From: Photobacterium malacitanum
Lineage (GTDB): Bacteria; Pseudomonadota; Gammaproteobacteria; Enterobacterales; Vibrionaceae
Direction: 5' to 3'
Assembly (NCBI RefSeq): GCF_900185615.1
Contig: NZ_FYAK01000002.1
Location: 62,001-126,000 of the forward strand
DNA length: 64,000 bases
Made by a program: the position numbers and the translations under genes. Below the pieces are notes generated by a model that had not been told where the DNA came from, made no database searches, and saw nothing but the letters and a program-made list of their open reading frames with translations. Below are positions 25,862 through 34,855 of the stretch, piece by piece. Each line of letters begins with the position of its first letter. Position 1 is the stretch's first letter.

Positions 25862-26956
25862 CTAGTAAATGACTTCTTCATCATCATGTGGAATGCTGTT
25901 AATAATTAATCGCTTAATGATATGAGGCACAATACAATAAATTGGCATCTGCTTTAAACGACCTCGAAAGCGTAATGATTTTACTGCGTCTCGATATTCA
26001 GCATTACGATGTAAAGGAAACTGATAAATAAACGCATCAATAAAACGTTGCTTATAAATCCAATAAGAGAGGCGATGCGATTTTTGTTCTTGAAAATAGG
26101 CGAGTGCAGTTTCAGGAACCGATAAATTGAATAAATCACGACATAAACTTACCGCAAGATAGAGGCTATTATCGTTACCGACTTGCTGTTGGAGTTGAAT
26201 CAAATTATGCCAAAAAGTAGGGTGTTGGCTAAAGTAAATAAATTGCAAATATAGGCTATAAATATCACGTAATCCATACTGATAATCTATTTGGTTAAAT
26301 AACATTATGGCTTGGTGAAGTACCATCGCATCGGGTGATAATAGTGTTGCAGGCTCGCAGGCGTGAGGTGATATATGATGGTGCAGCAGAGGAGCTGGGT
26401 TAAGTTTATTACTCAAGGTTTTGGGTAATAATTGAAAGTGAATTGCCAGTTCAGTTCGGCGTTGTTTGTGAATAAGCGGCGTGGTTTGTTGCGCCCAGCG
26501 GCGATAAAAGGTTTCTTCATAGTCAGCAATATTTTTATAGCGCCAGCCATTATTTAAAAGGGTTTTTTCAACGTTAGCCACATGTTGTGGTGATACATAA
26601 ATATCAATATTATGTTTGACCCTTCCTGCAAACATATCGTTATCAAGCCATTGTAATGCGCTACCGCGTAAATAACGCCAACTGCTAATCACACCTTGAA
26701 ACAGTTCTGTAAGATGCTGGTGTTCTAGTAGCAGTTGCTGCTGTTGTTTTTGATAGCTATGAAAGCCTGACATTAATTGTTGTTGTGTGTGAAGCGGCAG
26801 ATCTTGTTCAATTTGTGCGAGTTGGCAACGCGCTCGTAATTGACCTAATAATGATAGATGTCGAGCTTCGGTAATAACTTGATAACTGTGCTTAGCATCA
26901 ATCTTGAGTAATGTTTGTGGATTATTGAGAACATCAATGAGCAATAATTTCGACAT
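25862..26956 (-). CDS. Nucleotidyltransferase family protein (NTP_transf_5-like)
   Basis: The 364-aa protein has the core pattern of the minimal polymerase-beta-like fold: YLRGSALQWLDNDMF at about residue 94, then HNIDIYVSPQHV. The latter gives the paired acidic residues expected of the GSx...DxDxxx metal site (here D-I-D). The remainder is helical. The family is often found in polysaccharide, exopolysaccharide or lasso/lantipeptide loci, but here it is a lone gene and the transferred nucleotide and target are unknown. It starts with a clear AGGAG before ATG. Confidence 0.65.
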   Translation of the reverse strand: MSKLLLIDVLNNPQTLLKIDAKHSYQVITEARHLSLLGQLRARCQLAQIEQDLPLHTQQQLMSGFHSYQKQQQQLLLEHQHLTELFQGVISSWRYLRGSALQWLDNDMFAGRVKHNIDIYVSPQHVANVEKTLLNNGWRYKNIADYEETFYRRWAQQTTPLIHKQRRTELAIHFQLLPKTLSNKLNPAPLLHHHISPHACEPATLLSPDAMVLHQAIMLFNQIDYQYGLRDIYSLYLQFIYFSQHPTFWHNLIQLQQQVGNDNSLYLAVSLCRDLFNLSVPETALAYFQEQKSHRLSYWIYKQRFIDAFIYQFPLHRNAEYRDAVKSLRFRGRLKQMPIYCIVPHIIKRLIINSIPHDDEEVIY

Positions 26957-27023
26957 GTCCTCCTGCTCCTTATCCCTGCGTTGTATTATTAAATCACATC
27001 GAACGGTACTCAGATTTGCATGT

Positions 27024-27875
27024 TTACAATGGAAGTGGGTAAGTAAAAAATACTAAATGTAGTAAATTAAATGCAAAATGAACCACGATAGCGATCGTTA
27101 TCTTCCTAGTCCAATAATAGCTTAGCCCATAAAGTATGCCAGCTAATGTTGCAATTATGATAAACAAAGGGCCACCGCTAAAGTGTGCTAAGCCAAATAA
27201 AATGCTAGCAATGATAATGGCAATTGATGGTGTTAATCTTTGGCATAAAAAGCCTTGAATATAACCTCGAAACAGCACTTCTTCAGCAACACAAGTAAAA
27301 ATAAGATTATTCATCGCAAATATCCACCACCATGATGGCAGTGTTAATTCGGGCTGAACCAGATTTAATGCCCATGCTAATAACGGTAACGTGATCAATC
27401 CACCACAGATAATACTTTTTTGGTAACGTGAGAGTGAAAAAGAACGCCAGTTGTATTGGTTATTGCTGACTATATTTGGCACTAATAGCAGTAGTGCAAA
27501 AATAAGCATCGGTTTATCAATGTTGAAATAAAGCGTAAACGGACGGCTTAGTGGACCGCTAGCAACCTGATCAAGTACCAATAAGTTATTGATGCCAGGA
27601 TAGAGGTGAAGCACTAAGCCAATGAGCCACAATATAACGGCACTATGGCCAATATAAATAAGCAGTTTGTTATGTTGTTGCGCAGTAAAATAAGCAATAA
27701 CAAGGCCACTGACGATGATCGCAGCACCGGTGGGTGTCAGAACATTAAATGCAATTGCAGCAATGAATGTGAGTATTAATGGCAGTTGCCAATAGGATTT
27801 TTTGGTTAATATACAACCAATACTGATGGCAAGTAATAACCATACCAACATGACGGGAAAAAGGAGATAATTCAT
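27024..27875 (-). CDS. CPBP-family intramembrane metalloprotease (Abi/CaaX-like)
   Basis: This 283-aa integral membrane protein has about eight helices. The CPBP (Abi, PF02517-type) catalytic motifs are present: the EEVLFRGYIQG glutamate pair near residue 195, the LFGLAHFSGG His segment, and a final HFAFNLL. These proteases cleave in the membrane; bacterial members are tied to bacteriocin immunity, prenyl-protein processing or envelope roles. No bacteriocin gene is visible here. It is 67 bp downstream of the start of the NTase gene, both on the minus strand. Confidence 0.8.
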   Translation of the reverse strand: MNYLLFPVMLVWLLLAISIGCILTKKSYWQLPLILTFIAAIAFNVLTPTGAAIIVSGLVIAYFTAQQHNKLLIYIGHSAVILWLIGLVLHLYPGINNLLVLDQVASGPLSRPFTLYFNIDKPMLIFALLLLVPNIVSNNQYNWRSFSLSRYQKSIICGGLITLPLLAWALNLVQPELTLPSWWWIFAMNNLIFTCVAEEVLFRGYIQGFLCQRLTPSIAIIIASILFGLAHFSGGPLFIIIATLAGILYGLSYYWTRKITIAIVVHFAFNLLHLVFFTYPLPL

Positions 27876-28017
27876 AAAAGGATAAATAGAAAATGATAAT
27901 GGTAACTATTTATATCATATTAGCGATAATTGAAACGCCTTTTTATAACGGATGCTTAATTAAGTACCGACGAACAGTGATTACCGCTGCTTAATACTAT
28001 TAACATGGAATGAGTAA

Positions 28018-29508
28018 ATGACGGATACATTACAACCGACAACACGCGCACTAATGGTACAAGGCACCACCTCTGATGCTGGTAAAAGTGTGCTGGTGGC
28101 GGGATTATGCCGTGTATTGGCACGCCGCGGAATTAACGTTGCTCCGTTTAAATCACAAAATATGGCCTTAAACAGTGCTGTAACCCAAGACGGTGGCGAG
28201 ATAGGGCGAGCACAGGCTGTTCAAGCACAAGCATGTGGTATTGAACCGAGTGTGCATATGAATCCAGTGTTACTCAAGCCTAACACTGATGTTGGCGCAC
28301 AAGTTATCGTGCAGGGTAAAGCTTTAGCTGACATGAATGCTGTTGGTTACCACAACTATAAGAAAGTGGTGATGGCACCGATTATGGAATCTTTCACGTT
28401 GCTGCAACAACAGTATCAAACCCTTATTATTGAAGGTGCGGGTAGCCCTGCTGAAATTAATCTACGTGACAATGATGTTGCGAATATGGGCTTTGCTGAA
28501 AAAGCTGATGTGCCCGTGATTATTATTGCAGATATTGATCGTGGTGGTGTATTTGCGCATATCTATGGCACGTTGGCATTGTTATCTGAATCGGAACAAG
28601 CACGTGTTAAAGGCTTTGTAATCAACCGTTTTCGTGGCGACATCAAGTTACTTGAATCTGGTTTAGAATGGCTAGAGCAAAAAACAGGTAAGCCCGTATT
28701 AGGTGTCTTACCGTATTTACATGGCTTAATGCTTGAGGCTGAAGATGCGATCAATTGTCAGCAAGTTGAAGCTGCAGATCATCAGTTAAAAGTGGTTGTG
28801 CCTGTTCTTACTCGAGTAAGTAATCATACTGATTTTGATCCACTGCGCATGCATCCTCAAGTTAATTTACAGTTCGTCGGTAAAGGACAGCCATTTCCTG
28901 CCGCAGATTTAATCATTATTCCAGGTACCAAAAGTGTTCGTAGCGATTTAGCCTTTTTACGCCAGCAAGGGTGGGATAAGCAGATTCAGCGTCACTTACG
29001 TTTAGGTGGCAAAGTAATGGGGATTTGTGGCGGTTATCAAATGTTAGGTGAAACCATTGCCGATCCATATGCTATTGAAGGTGAAGCAGGAGTAAGCCGT
29101 GGTTTAGGCTATTTATCTATTGCGACAACCATTGAGAAAAATAAATGCCTGCAACAAACAGAGGGCACGCTAACTCTGCCAAATCAAGCGCCTGTTACTG
29201 TAAAAGGTTATGAGATCCATGCAGGTGTAACTCAAGGTGTCAGTTCCAATGCGCCATTACAATTAACCGATGGCCCTGATGGTCAGTTAGGGTGTGATAA
29301 TCAGGTGTTTGGCACTTACTTACACGGTATTTTTGAACAACAAGCCGCATGTGATGCAATTTTATATTGGGCGGGTTTAGAAGCCACACAAACGCCTGAT
29401 TTTGATCATATTCGTGAGCAAGGTATTGATCGTATAGCTGATACCATCGAAAAGCATATGGATCTTAGTGTGTTATGGCCGCAATGGGCTGATAGATTTA
29501 CGCGTTAA
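28018..29508 (+). CDS. cobQ: Cobyric acid synthase CobQ
   Basis: This 496-aa glutamine-dependent amidotransferase adds amide groups to adenosylcobyrinic acid a,c-diamide in cobalamin synthesis. The N-terminal ATP-binding domain starts [19 protein letters not shown] (about 16-34). [10 protein letters not shown] and [13 protein letters not shown] are CobQ hallmarks. The C-terminal glutaminase domain has nucleophile C337 ([10 protein letters not shown]) and the His of TYLHGIFE. It is the only cobalamin gene in the window and is monocistronic with a strong terminator. It may serve cobinamide salvage here. No B12 riboswitch was found upstream. Confidence 0.95.
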   Translation: MTDTLQPTTRALMVQGTTSDAGKSVLVAGLCRVLARRGINVAPFKSQNMALNSAVTQDGGEIGRAQAVQAQACGIEPSVHMNPVLLKPNTDVGAQVIVQGKALADMNAVGYHNYKKVVMAPIMESFTLLQQQYQTLIIEGAGSPAEINLRDNDVANMGFAEKADVPVIIIADIDRGGVFAHIYGTLALLSESEQARVKGFVINRFRGDIKLLESGLEWLEQKTGKPVLGVLPYLHGLMLEAEDAINCQQVEAADHQLKVVVPVLTRVSNHTDFDPLRMHPQVNLQFVGKGQPFPAADLIIIPGTKSVRSDLAFLRQQGWDKQIQRHLRLGGKVMGICGGYQMLGETIADPYAIEGEAGVSRGLGYLSIATTIEKNKCLQQTEGTLTLPNQAPVTVKGYEIHAGVTQGVSSNAPLQLTDGPDGQLGCDNQVFGTYLHGIFEQQAACDAILYWAGLEATQTPDFDHIREQGIDRIADTIEKHMDLSVLWPQWADRFTR

Positions 29509-29552
29509 TTTGATCTAGCGTTAATGGATAGGTGACACATTCTTAATCGATA

Positions 29553-29583
29553 AAAATCCGGCTTAAATGAGCCGGATTTTTTT
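29553..29583 (+). terminator. Terminator after cobQ
   Basis: AATCCGGCT and AGCCGGATT form a strong stem, followed by TTTTT. Flanking A residues mean it also serves the convergent DUF305 gene. Confidence 0.88.
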
Positions 29584-29610
29584 AGATATTAATAATAAAT
29601 TTAACGATTA

Positions 29611-30303
29611 TTAATGGTGATCATGTCCCATCATTGATTTGGTCGCTGTTGTTTTTTGCGTCGCGGGAGCATGAGCTGTTAGCCATGTTTTCATAAATGT
29701 AATTTCTTTAAGTTGTGCTTTAATAATGGCTTTCGCAAAGGTTTTAGTCGACTGATCTTTTAAGTAAGGCATGATGACTTCAGCCATTTCGACAGCAGCT
29801 TCATGGTGAGGTAGCATTCCCGCCATAAAATCAATATTAGGGTTGCCTGTTAGTTTAACTTCCATCATGTTATGCATGATTTTCATCGACTTAGTCATCA
29901 TCTCTTTTGAATTAGCCATCATATCACGTTGAGCAACTGGTAACTCTTTATGAGAGGCTAACCATTGCTTCATATAAGCCACTTCAGCCTTTTGTGACGT
30001 AATAATATCAAGAGCTAATTGATATACAGCAGGATCAGTCAGTGTCGGTAGAATAGACTCACTCATCACGATAGCCCCTTCATGATGAGGCAGCATACCG
30101 GCAATAAAATCTAAATCTGGATCGCCTGTTAATTTCAAAGAATGCATTCCTGACATGGCAGCCATCGAATCATCCATCATTGTTTTTGATGCGGCTAGAT
30201 TTGTTGTTGGCATATGTTGGCTATGATCGGCAACAGTGTTAGTTGCAAAAGCTGTAGTAGAAAGAAATGCCGAAAAAAGAACTGCGATAGATGATTTTTT
30301 CAT
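29611..30303 (-). CDS. Periplasmic DUF305 (ferritin-like) double-repeat protein
   Basis: This 230-aa protein has a signal peptide (about 1-20, ending AFA). Two DUF305 repeats follow: DFIAGMLPHHEGAIVMS at about 66-82 and DFMAGMLPHHEAAVEMA at about 157-173. The MLPHHExA motif provides His-His-Glu ligands of the ferritin-like four-helix metal site. The protein is Met and His rich (MMDDSMAAMSGM, ending in a GHDHH tail), suggesting copper or another soft metal in the periplasm. No copper regulator is adjacent. A function in metal handling is inferred. Confidence 0.78.
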   Translation of the reverse strand: MKKSSIAVLFSAFLSTTAFATNTVADHSQHMPTTNLAASKTMMDDSMAAMSGMHSLKLTGDPDLDFIAGMLPHHEGAIVMSESILPTLTDPAVYQLALDIITSQKAEVAYMKQWLASHKELPVAQRDMMANSKEMMTKSMKIMHNMMEVKLTGNPNIDFMAGMLPHHEAAVEMAEVIMPYLKDQSTKTFAKAIIKAQLKEITFMKTWLTAHAPATQKTTATKSMMGHDHH

Positions 30304-30456
30304 AGTGATCTCGTTATGTTTTATTTGCGTAACACCATAAAGCTTCCACTATGGGGAAGGTCAACAAATTGTTTAAATAAGAAGGTATTGGAGATTTTCG
30401 ATAGAATTTATTAACAGAACTAATGGTTAGTGATCTAAACAACGTTTTCGTTTGAG

Positions 30457-30472
30457 TGTGATCTTTGTTACA
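30457..30472. promoter_or_regulatory. Candidate CRP site upstream of a hydrolase-like gene
   Basis: TGTGATCTTTGTTACA has one mismatch to the TGTGA-N6-TCACA CRP consensus. It lies 31 bp before the ATG at 30503, so its spacing would be for class II activation or repression depending on the unmapped start site. Confidence 0.4.
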
Positions 30473-30502
30473 CTTTCGCGGTTGTTTTTAAAGGTGGGCT
30501 AA

Positions 30503-31534
30503 ATGAAATTATTGTATTGGTTAGATGAGTGGCTAACGCACTCTCGGTCGCAGCAACAAGCAAAACTACCAATGTCGGGAGGAGACTTGGTTGGTGATGT
30601 GTTTGTTAAGTATGAGTTTATTGATATTAATAAGCCACTACTATTTACTTTTTCACCTGCGGGAACCAATATTTTGGAGCAAGATCTACATGATGATTTT
30701 GCACCATGGGGATATCGTTTAGCTAAAAAACAGCAAGTTAATGTTATTTCTTTTCAGCATTTAGGTAAAAGTAATTGGTTTCGTAGTCGTAACTTAATTT
30801 TCTTTATTGAGCAATTATCAACCTTACTTGAACCGTTTACATATCGATTAGGTTATGGGTTAAGTCGTGGTGGTTTTGCCGTGGGTGCGTTTGCAAACTT
30901 ATTGCAACTTGATCAAGTATTATTGTTTCATCCTGTAAGTACCAAGAATCAAACGATTGCTCCGTGGGATGACAGATCAAGTACTGAATTAGCACAACAG
31001 TTTGATTGGGAAAGTAACTATCATGATCTTGATCTAGGCAAAGCCAAAGGTTACATCATTTATGATCCCACCAATAATATAGATCGTCTGCATGCTAAAC
31101 GTTACCCTCAGTTGACGCATTTACGTGTATTTGGAATGGGGCATGGAACTCATGCGACTTATCTTAATAAATTTGGTTTTTATAAGCAGGTTGCAGTGGA
31201 TTTTATACGTCATCAGCAAATAGATATTGCGCAATTCCGTCAACAAACCAAGACATTACGTTTTAAAGAAGAGTATTACCATAGCCTCAATAAAGCTAAT
31301 GTTTATTCAGATCATCGTCTTGGTTTATTGAGTACCGCACATAATATTCTTATCGATGAAAAAGAAGCGCATGTACAAGAGCATCAAGCTCAAATTGACG
31401 TACAGCCCTTAATTGATATCGCGATCAAACATCAAGATGATCACCCACAAGATGCGATTCAACTGCTAGAAATGGCACAGCAACTTGTTCCTAACGATCC
31501 ATTAGTTGAACATAAATTAAGACAACTACTTTAA
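30503..31534 (+). CDS. Alpha/beta-hydrolase-like protein with helical C terminus, unknown
   Basis: This 343-aa cytosolic protein is not one I can name. It contains a nucleophile-elbow-like YGLSRGGF (Ser121) and a histidine cluster GMGHGTHAT (H214, H217) in the order of an alpha/beta hydrolase. The C-terminal 60 residues form a TPR-like helical pair (HQDDHPQDAIQLLEMAQQLVPNDP). An opening LLYWLDEWL may be an amphipathic helix. It begins with AAAGGTGGG before the ATG, a strong ribosome site. It might act on a glycan or lipid, by analogy with surface-polysaccharide hydrolases, but this is only a guess. Confidence 0.6.
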   Translation: MKLLYWLDEWLTHSRSQQQAKLPMSGGDLVGDVFVKYEFIDINKPLLFTFSPAGTNILEQDLHDDFAPWGYRLAKKQQVNVISFQHLGKSNWFRSRNLIFFIEQLSTLLEPFTYRLGYGLSRGGFAVGAFANLLQLDQVLLFHPVSTKNQTIAPWDDRSSTELAQQFDWESNYHDLDLGKAKGYIIYDPTNNIDRLHAKRYPQLTHLRVFGMGHGTHATYLNKFGFYKQVAVDFIRHQQIDIAQFRQQTKTLRFKEEYYHSLNKANVYSDHRLGLLSTAHNILIDEKEAHVQEHQAQIDVQPLIDIAIKHQDDHPQDAIQLLEMAQQLVPNDPLVEHKLRQLL

Positions 31535-31564
31535 ACGTGTAACAGTTACAGCATAGATTCTTAT

Positions 31565-31610
31565 CGCCATATCACTCAGTAAGAGGTATCTACTACTGAA
31601 TGATGTGGCG
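31565..31610. terminator. Imperfect hairpin between convergent genes
   Basis: CGCCATATCACTCAGTA pairs imperfectly with TACTGAATGATGTGGCG around a short loop. It lies between the convergent genes at 30503-31534 and 31626-32231. Its U-tract is weak. Confidence 0.5.
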
Positions 31611-31625
31611 TTGTTATATTGGGCA

Positions 31626-32231
31626 TTATTTCGTGTTAATGATGGCTTGAGTCGTAGTCGCGATTGTTTTGATATATAACATCCATAAGAAAGAGATATT
31701 ATGCTGTATCCGCTTCGCTATATTTTCCGAATCATCAATAGCATATCTGTGTATACACGGTGGAGTATTGCGATATAAATAATTAATATTATCGGTGATC
31801 AATAAGTGCCGTAACTGATGTTTTAGCATATTCATATCGACTATTTCTATAAGCAGATAATCGTAAATATGATGAATATTAATTGGGCTAAAAGACAGTT
31901 TTTGATCTGTGATAGTGATAAAACCGCGGGTCATAACCGTTACTTCTTCTGACCAACGACTAGCATCATATTGACGGGCAAGATAATGCGCAAAAGCTAA
32001 ATCACCATAATGACGATTGAGATTTAATTGGGTTTGAGGATCATGATTAACCGCATCAACCCAACCACTAATCGATGGAGCTAATTGGGCACTAAAATAA
32101 TCAAAAAATTGCGAATATGATCCTTTTATTGCGATCAAATCAAGTCGATGCTGGCTAAGTTCTGTGTCTACTTGAGTAAGCAGTAAAGGCATTGTTAGTG
32201 TTGCTGGTTGCGCTATGGTTATATTGTTCAT
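31626..32231 (-). CDS. Hypothetical protein, unknown
   Basis: This 201-aa cytosolic protein has no motif I recognise. A predicted alpha/beta pattern runs through WVDAVNHDPQTQLNLN, LAFAHYLARQY and YDYLLIEIVDMNMLKHQLRHLL. No signal peptide is visible, but the end (HNISFLWMLYIKTIATTTQAII) is hydrophobic and may be a single helix. It has a good ATG start. Function cannot be suggested. It sits on the edge of the RAYT/REP region. Confidence 0.55.
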   Translation of the reverse strand: MNNITIAQPATLTMPLLLTQVDTELSQHRLDLIAIKGSYSQFFDYFSAQLAPSISGWVDAVNHDPQTQLNLNRHYGDLAFAHYLARQYDASRWSEEVTVMTRGFITITDQKLSFSPINIHHIYDYLLIEIVDMNMLKHQLRHLLITDNINYLYRNTPPCIHRYAIDDSENIAKRIQHNISFLWMLYIKTIATTTQAIINTK

Positions 32232-32402
32232 ATATATCTTCGTTAGCTATACAATCGTCTGATTATTCAAATAATTTCATTGGGTGGATTAGACAACGAT
32301 TAGTCGTGACGTTTTGTAGCCTAGCTCTCATTTCTTAAAATAATAACTGTATTTAGTCATGCTTTTAGCTGAATGGTTAACTTGTGATCTATAAGAACAA
32401 AA

Positions 32403-32531
32403 GAACAAGGACAGCCATAACATTGCACATTACCATGAGTGACTACACTTAAGCTTTAAGTGGCAACAGAACAACATCAGCCATAACATTGCACATTAAC
32501 CATGAGTGACTACACTTAAGCTTCAAGTTGC
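32403..32531. repeat. Two 66-bp direct repeats with internal hairpins upstream of the RAYT gene
   Basis: Copies begin at 32403 (GAACAAGGACAGCCATA) and 32469 (GAACAACATCAGCCATA). They share CATAACATTGCACATTA, CCATGAGTGACTACACTTAAGC and a terminal TTAAGTG/TCAAGTTG. Each contains an inverted repeat, ACTTAA-GCT-TTAAGT (with one variant base in copy 2), preceded by CTAC. This is the REP-like layout of a hairpin next to a GTAG/CTAC tetranucleotide, as expected for RAYT substrates. The repeat ends 2-14 bp before the RAYT start. Confidence 0.85.
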
Positions 32532-32545
32532 TTATGGTGAAACCA

Positions 32546-33553
32546 ATGACAATCTCAAGACGCAAATTGATCGAGCCTCAAATTACGCCTTTTTATCATG
32601 TGATTAATCGCTGCGTACGGCGGGCATATTTATGTGGTGACGATCCCTATAATGGCAAGAACTATCATCACCGACGAGGTTGGATAGTAAACAAAATCAA
32701 ACAATTAGCCACTGTTTTTTGTATCGATGTTTGCGCTTATGCGGTGATGAGTAACCATTATCATTTGGTACTGAAAATAGATACTGAGCAACAACAGAAG
32801 CTAACGCCGAAAGCGGTAATATCGCGCTGGTTACAGCTATTTAATGGTCATCCTATTGCGGTCGATTTCTTAAAAGAGGGGCTGGTAGGTGCTGAAAAAC
32901 AGCAGGCGTTATCAAATTTAATCACTGAATGGCAGCAACGATTAGGCAGCATTAGTTGGTTTATGCGCTGTCTTAATGAAGAAATCGCTAGAAAAGCCAA
33001 TAAAGAAGACCAATGTAAAGGTGCGTTTTGGGAAGGGCGATTTAAGTCTCAAGCACTATTAGATGAAAAAGCATTACTATCGTGCATGATGTATGTTGAT
33101 TTAAACCCAATCAGGGCTGGCGTTACGCCGTCACTAGAACAATCAGATTTTACCTCGATTCAGCAGCGTATTCGTGAATATCAGCAGCCAAAAACCTCTG
33201 CTAAACAACCATCTTTACATAAAGCCCACTTCCAACTATTACCCTTTGTTGGTGCTGAACATCAGGCTAAAACGGCAGCAATAAACGTTGCATTTGCCGA
33301 TTATCTTGAACTTATAGATTGGACTGGTCGCAGTATTCGCAATGATAAACAAGGCTTTATTGCACCTAACCAGCCTAAAATGTTACAACAATTGGGAATA
33401 TCAGCAGATGCTTGGCTTGAGCATAGTGAACAATTTATGGAGCGGTATGCCAATGTAAGTGGGAAATGGTCTCGAATGTGTGCTTTCAAACAACATGCAG
33501 GTGGACACTGGTGTAAAGGAAAATCAGCAAGTCATCAGTTGCATCCCAATTAG
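32546..33553 (+). CDS. RAYT: REP-associated tyrosine transposase (Y1, TnpA-like)
   Basis: This 335-aa HUH protein has the FYHVINRCVRRAYLCG opening, SNHYHLVL at about 69-76 (H71 and H73 of the HUH metal site), and a long insert. The later segments FWEGRFKSQALLDEKALL and YVDLNPIRAGV are the usual RAYT/Y1 signature. Members process REP sequences rather than moving as normal insertion sequences. The ATG at 32546 gives the common MTISRRKL start; an ATG at 32534 and a TTG at 32528 are also open. It lies directly after two REP-like hairpin repeats and shares a flanking motif with the REP array at 62 kb. Confidence 0.85.
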   Translation: MTISRRKLIEPQITPFYHVINRCVRRAYLCGDDPYNGKNYHHRRGWIVNKIKQLATVFCIDVCAYAVMSNHYHLVLKIDTEQQQKLTPKAVISRWLQLFNGHPIAVDFLKEGLVGAEKQQALSNLITEWQQRLGSISWFMRCLNEEIARKANKEDQCKGAFWEGRFKSQALLDEKALLSCMMYVDLNPIRAGVTPSLEQSDFTSIQQRIREYQQPKTSAKQPSLHKAHFQLLPFVGAEHQAKTAAINVAFADYLELIDWTGRSIRNDKQGFIAPNQPKMLQQLGISADAWLEHSEQFMERYANVSGKWSRMCAFKQHAGGHWCKGKSASHQLHPN

Positions 33554-33745
33554 ATATAACTTTTTATAAATAAGAACAAAATACCGCAAGAGTCGTTAGG
33601 ATTGTGGGTGTTGTCGATCGTGAAATATGGGGAGCGTCCTGATTTTATGAGGAATTTAAATAAATAAGCTGTAAAGTTTAGGTTTGAAGTTTTATTGTGA
33701 GTGGAATGATTTGTTTTTGGTGAGCTATATTTGAGAGTTGAAAGA

Positions 33746-33758
33746 TATGGCTGTCCTA
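33746..33758 (+). repeat. 13-bp motif TATGGCTGTCCTA downstream of RAYT
   Basis: This exact 13-mer is also found at 62421-62433. One-mismatch copies occur at 62283-62295, and a two-mismatch copy is at 62548-62560. Its inverse complement, AGGACAGCCATA, lies at 32408-32419 at the other side of the RAYT gene with one base missing. It therefore brackets the RAYT gene in inverted orientation and also appears in the REP array. Confidence 0.7.
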
Positions 33759-33808
33759 AGATAACTAAGATAATACGGTTCACGCAATGTGATCATAGGA
33801 GTGATGAT

Positions 33809-34303
33809 ATGAGTATCGAAAAAGCAGTACTGGCTGGTGGGTGTTTTTGGGGGATGCAGGATCTTATTCGTCGTCAACACGGTGTTGTATCTACACGGGT
33901 TGGCTATACTGGTGGGGATGTTATAAATGCTACCTATCGCAATCATGGAACTCATGCTGAAGCGATTGAGATTATGTTTGATACCACACAAACCAGCTTT
34001 ACTAAAATTCTCGCTTATTTCTTTCAAATACATGATCCATCGACTGTAAATCGTCAAGGTAATGATCTTGGTACATCTTATCGCTCAGCTATTTTTTATA
34101 CGTCTAATGAGCAAAAGAGCATTGCTGAAGATTTGATTAAACAGATGGATGCTTCTGGTGTGTGGCCGGGGCCTATTGTGACGGAAATAGTGCCTGTTAG
34201 TGATTTTTGGCAAGCAGAGCCTGAACATCAAGATTATCTTGAGCATCAACCGAATGGCTATACTTGTCATTTTCCACGTCCAGATTGGGTACTGCCGAAA
34301 TAA
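33809..34303 (+). CDS. msrA: Peptide methionine sulfoxide reductase MsrA
   Basis: This 164-aa enzyme reduces Met-S-sulfoxide in proteins. The active-site motif is AGGCFWG (nucleophile Cys12), followed by VGYTGGD, HAEAIEI and the later [12 protein letters not shown] and [20 protein letters not shown] are strongly MsrA. The start is set by AGGAG at 33797-33801, 7 nt upstream of ATG 33809; longer starts from 33731 would include the RAYT-flanking repeat and are rejected. At 164 aa it is the short form, near B. subtilis/cyanobacterial length rather than E. coli (about 212 aa). A resolving Cys is present in the C terminus (YTCHF). Confidence 0.92.
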   Translation: MSIEKAVLAGGCFWGMQDLIRRQHGVVSTRVGYTGGDVINATYRNHGTHAEAIEIMFDTTQTSFTKILAYFFQIHDPSTVNRQGNDLGTSYRSAIFYTSNEQKSIAEDLIKQMDASGVWPGPIVTEIVPVSDFWQAEPEHQDYLEHQPNGYTCHFPRPDWVLPK

Positions 34304-34375
34304 AAATAATCATTTGGCTTTTCATTATTTGAGGAGCCTAATGTTAGATATCATGCGTTAAGCTAACGATACAAA

Positions 34376-34762
34376 ATGAATATTTATAGAGTACAAAAAG
34401 AAAATAGAACGGTAGCACTTTATAACTTCTTTGATGAAATTTCAGAAAAGTTACATGTAAATATTGTGCATAAATTTCAATCTTACCAAAACCATAATGA
34501 TATTTATCATTGTAAAAGCTTAAAGTTACTCAATCCAAAAATATGGAAATATAAAGGGTTAATTTATAAGCTAAGAGTTGATAATGGTAAAGAGTCAGCA
34601 AGAGTACTGTTTGTAAAAACAAAAGACAGTGATATCGTTATTATTCATAGCTTTTTAAAGTCGACTCAGAAAACCCCTAAAAAAGAAGCAAAACAGGCAA
34701 TCAATGTCTATCAACAGTTAGATGATATAAAAATCGAGCCGCTGATAATACTTCGTCAATGA
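34376..34762 (+). CDS. HigB/RelE-like toxin without visible antitoxin
   Basis: The 128-aa protein has the C-terminal pattern of phage-derived Gp49/HigB-like mRNA interferases: GLIYKLRVDNGKESARVLF, then VIIHSFLKSTQKTPKKEAKQAI, with the usual FxKKTQKTP box. The N-terminal 50 residues are longer than in compact RelE. If active it would cleave ribosome-bound mRNA. No antitoxin ORF lies in the 72 bp upstream or 94 bp downstream, and the next gene is a DUF3297 protein. It may be decayed, chromosomally tamed, or paired with an antitoxin elsewhere. No ribosome site is obvious. AT content is slightly high. Confidence 0.65.
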   Translation: MNIYRVQKENRTVALYNFFDEISEKLHVNIVHKFQSYQNHNDIYHCKSLKLLNPKIWKYKGLIYKLRVDNGKESARVLFVKTKDSDIVIIHSFLKSTQKTPKKEAKQAINVYQQLDDIKIEPLIILRQ

Positions 34763-34855
34763 TGTATATTTTATCTACTCAAAAGAATACAACTCTTGAG
34801 CGCTAGTCTTAGATTGTCTACAATAGCGCACTTTTGATTTTCGACAGGCATCAAC

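Noticed and set aside
27876-28017. Cobalamin riboswitch before cobQ
   Set aside because: The short gap has no B12-box-like sequence.
33731-33808. Longer msrA reading frame
   Set aside because: It would include the RAYT-flanking repeat; AGGAG and family length support ATG 33809.
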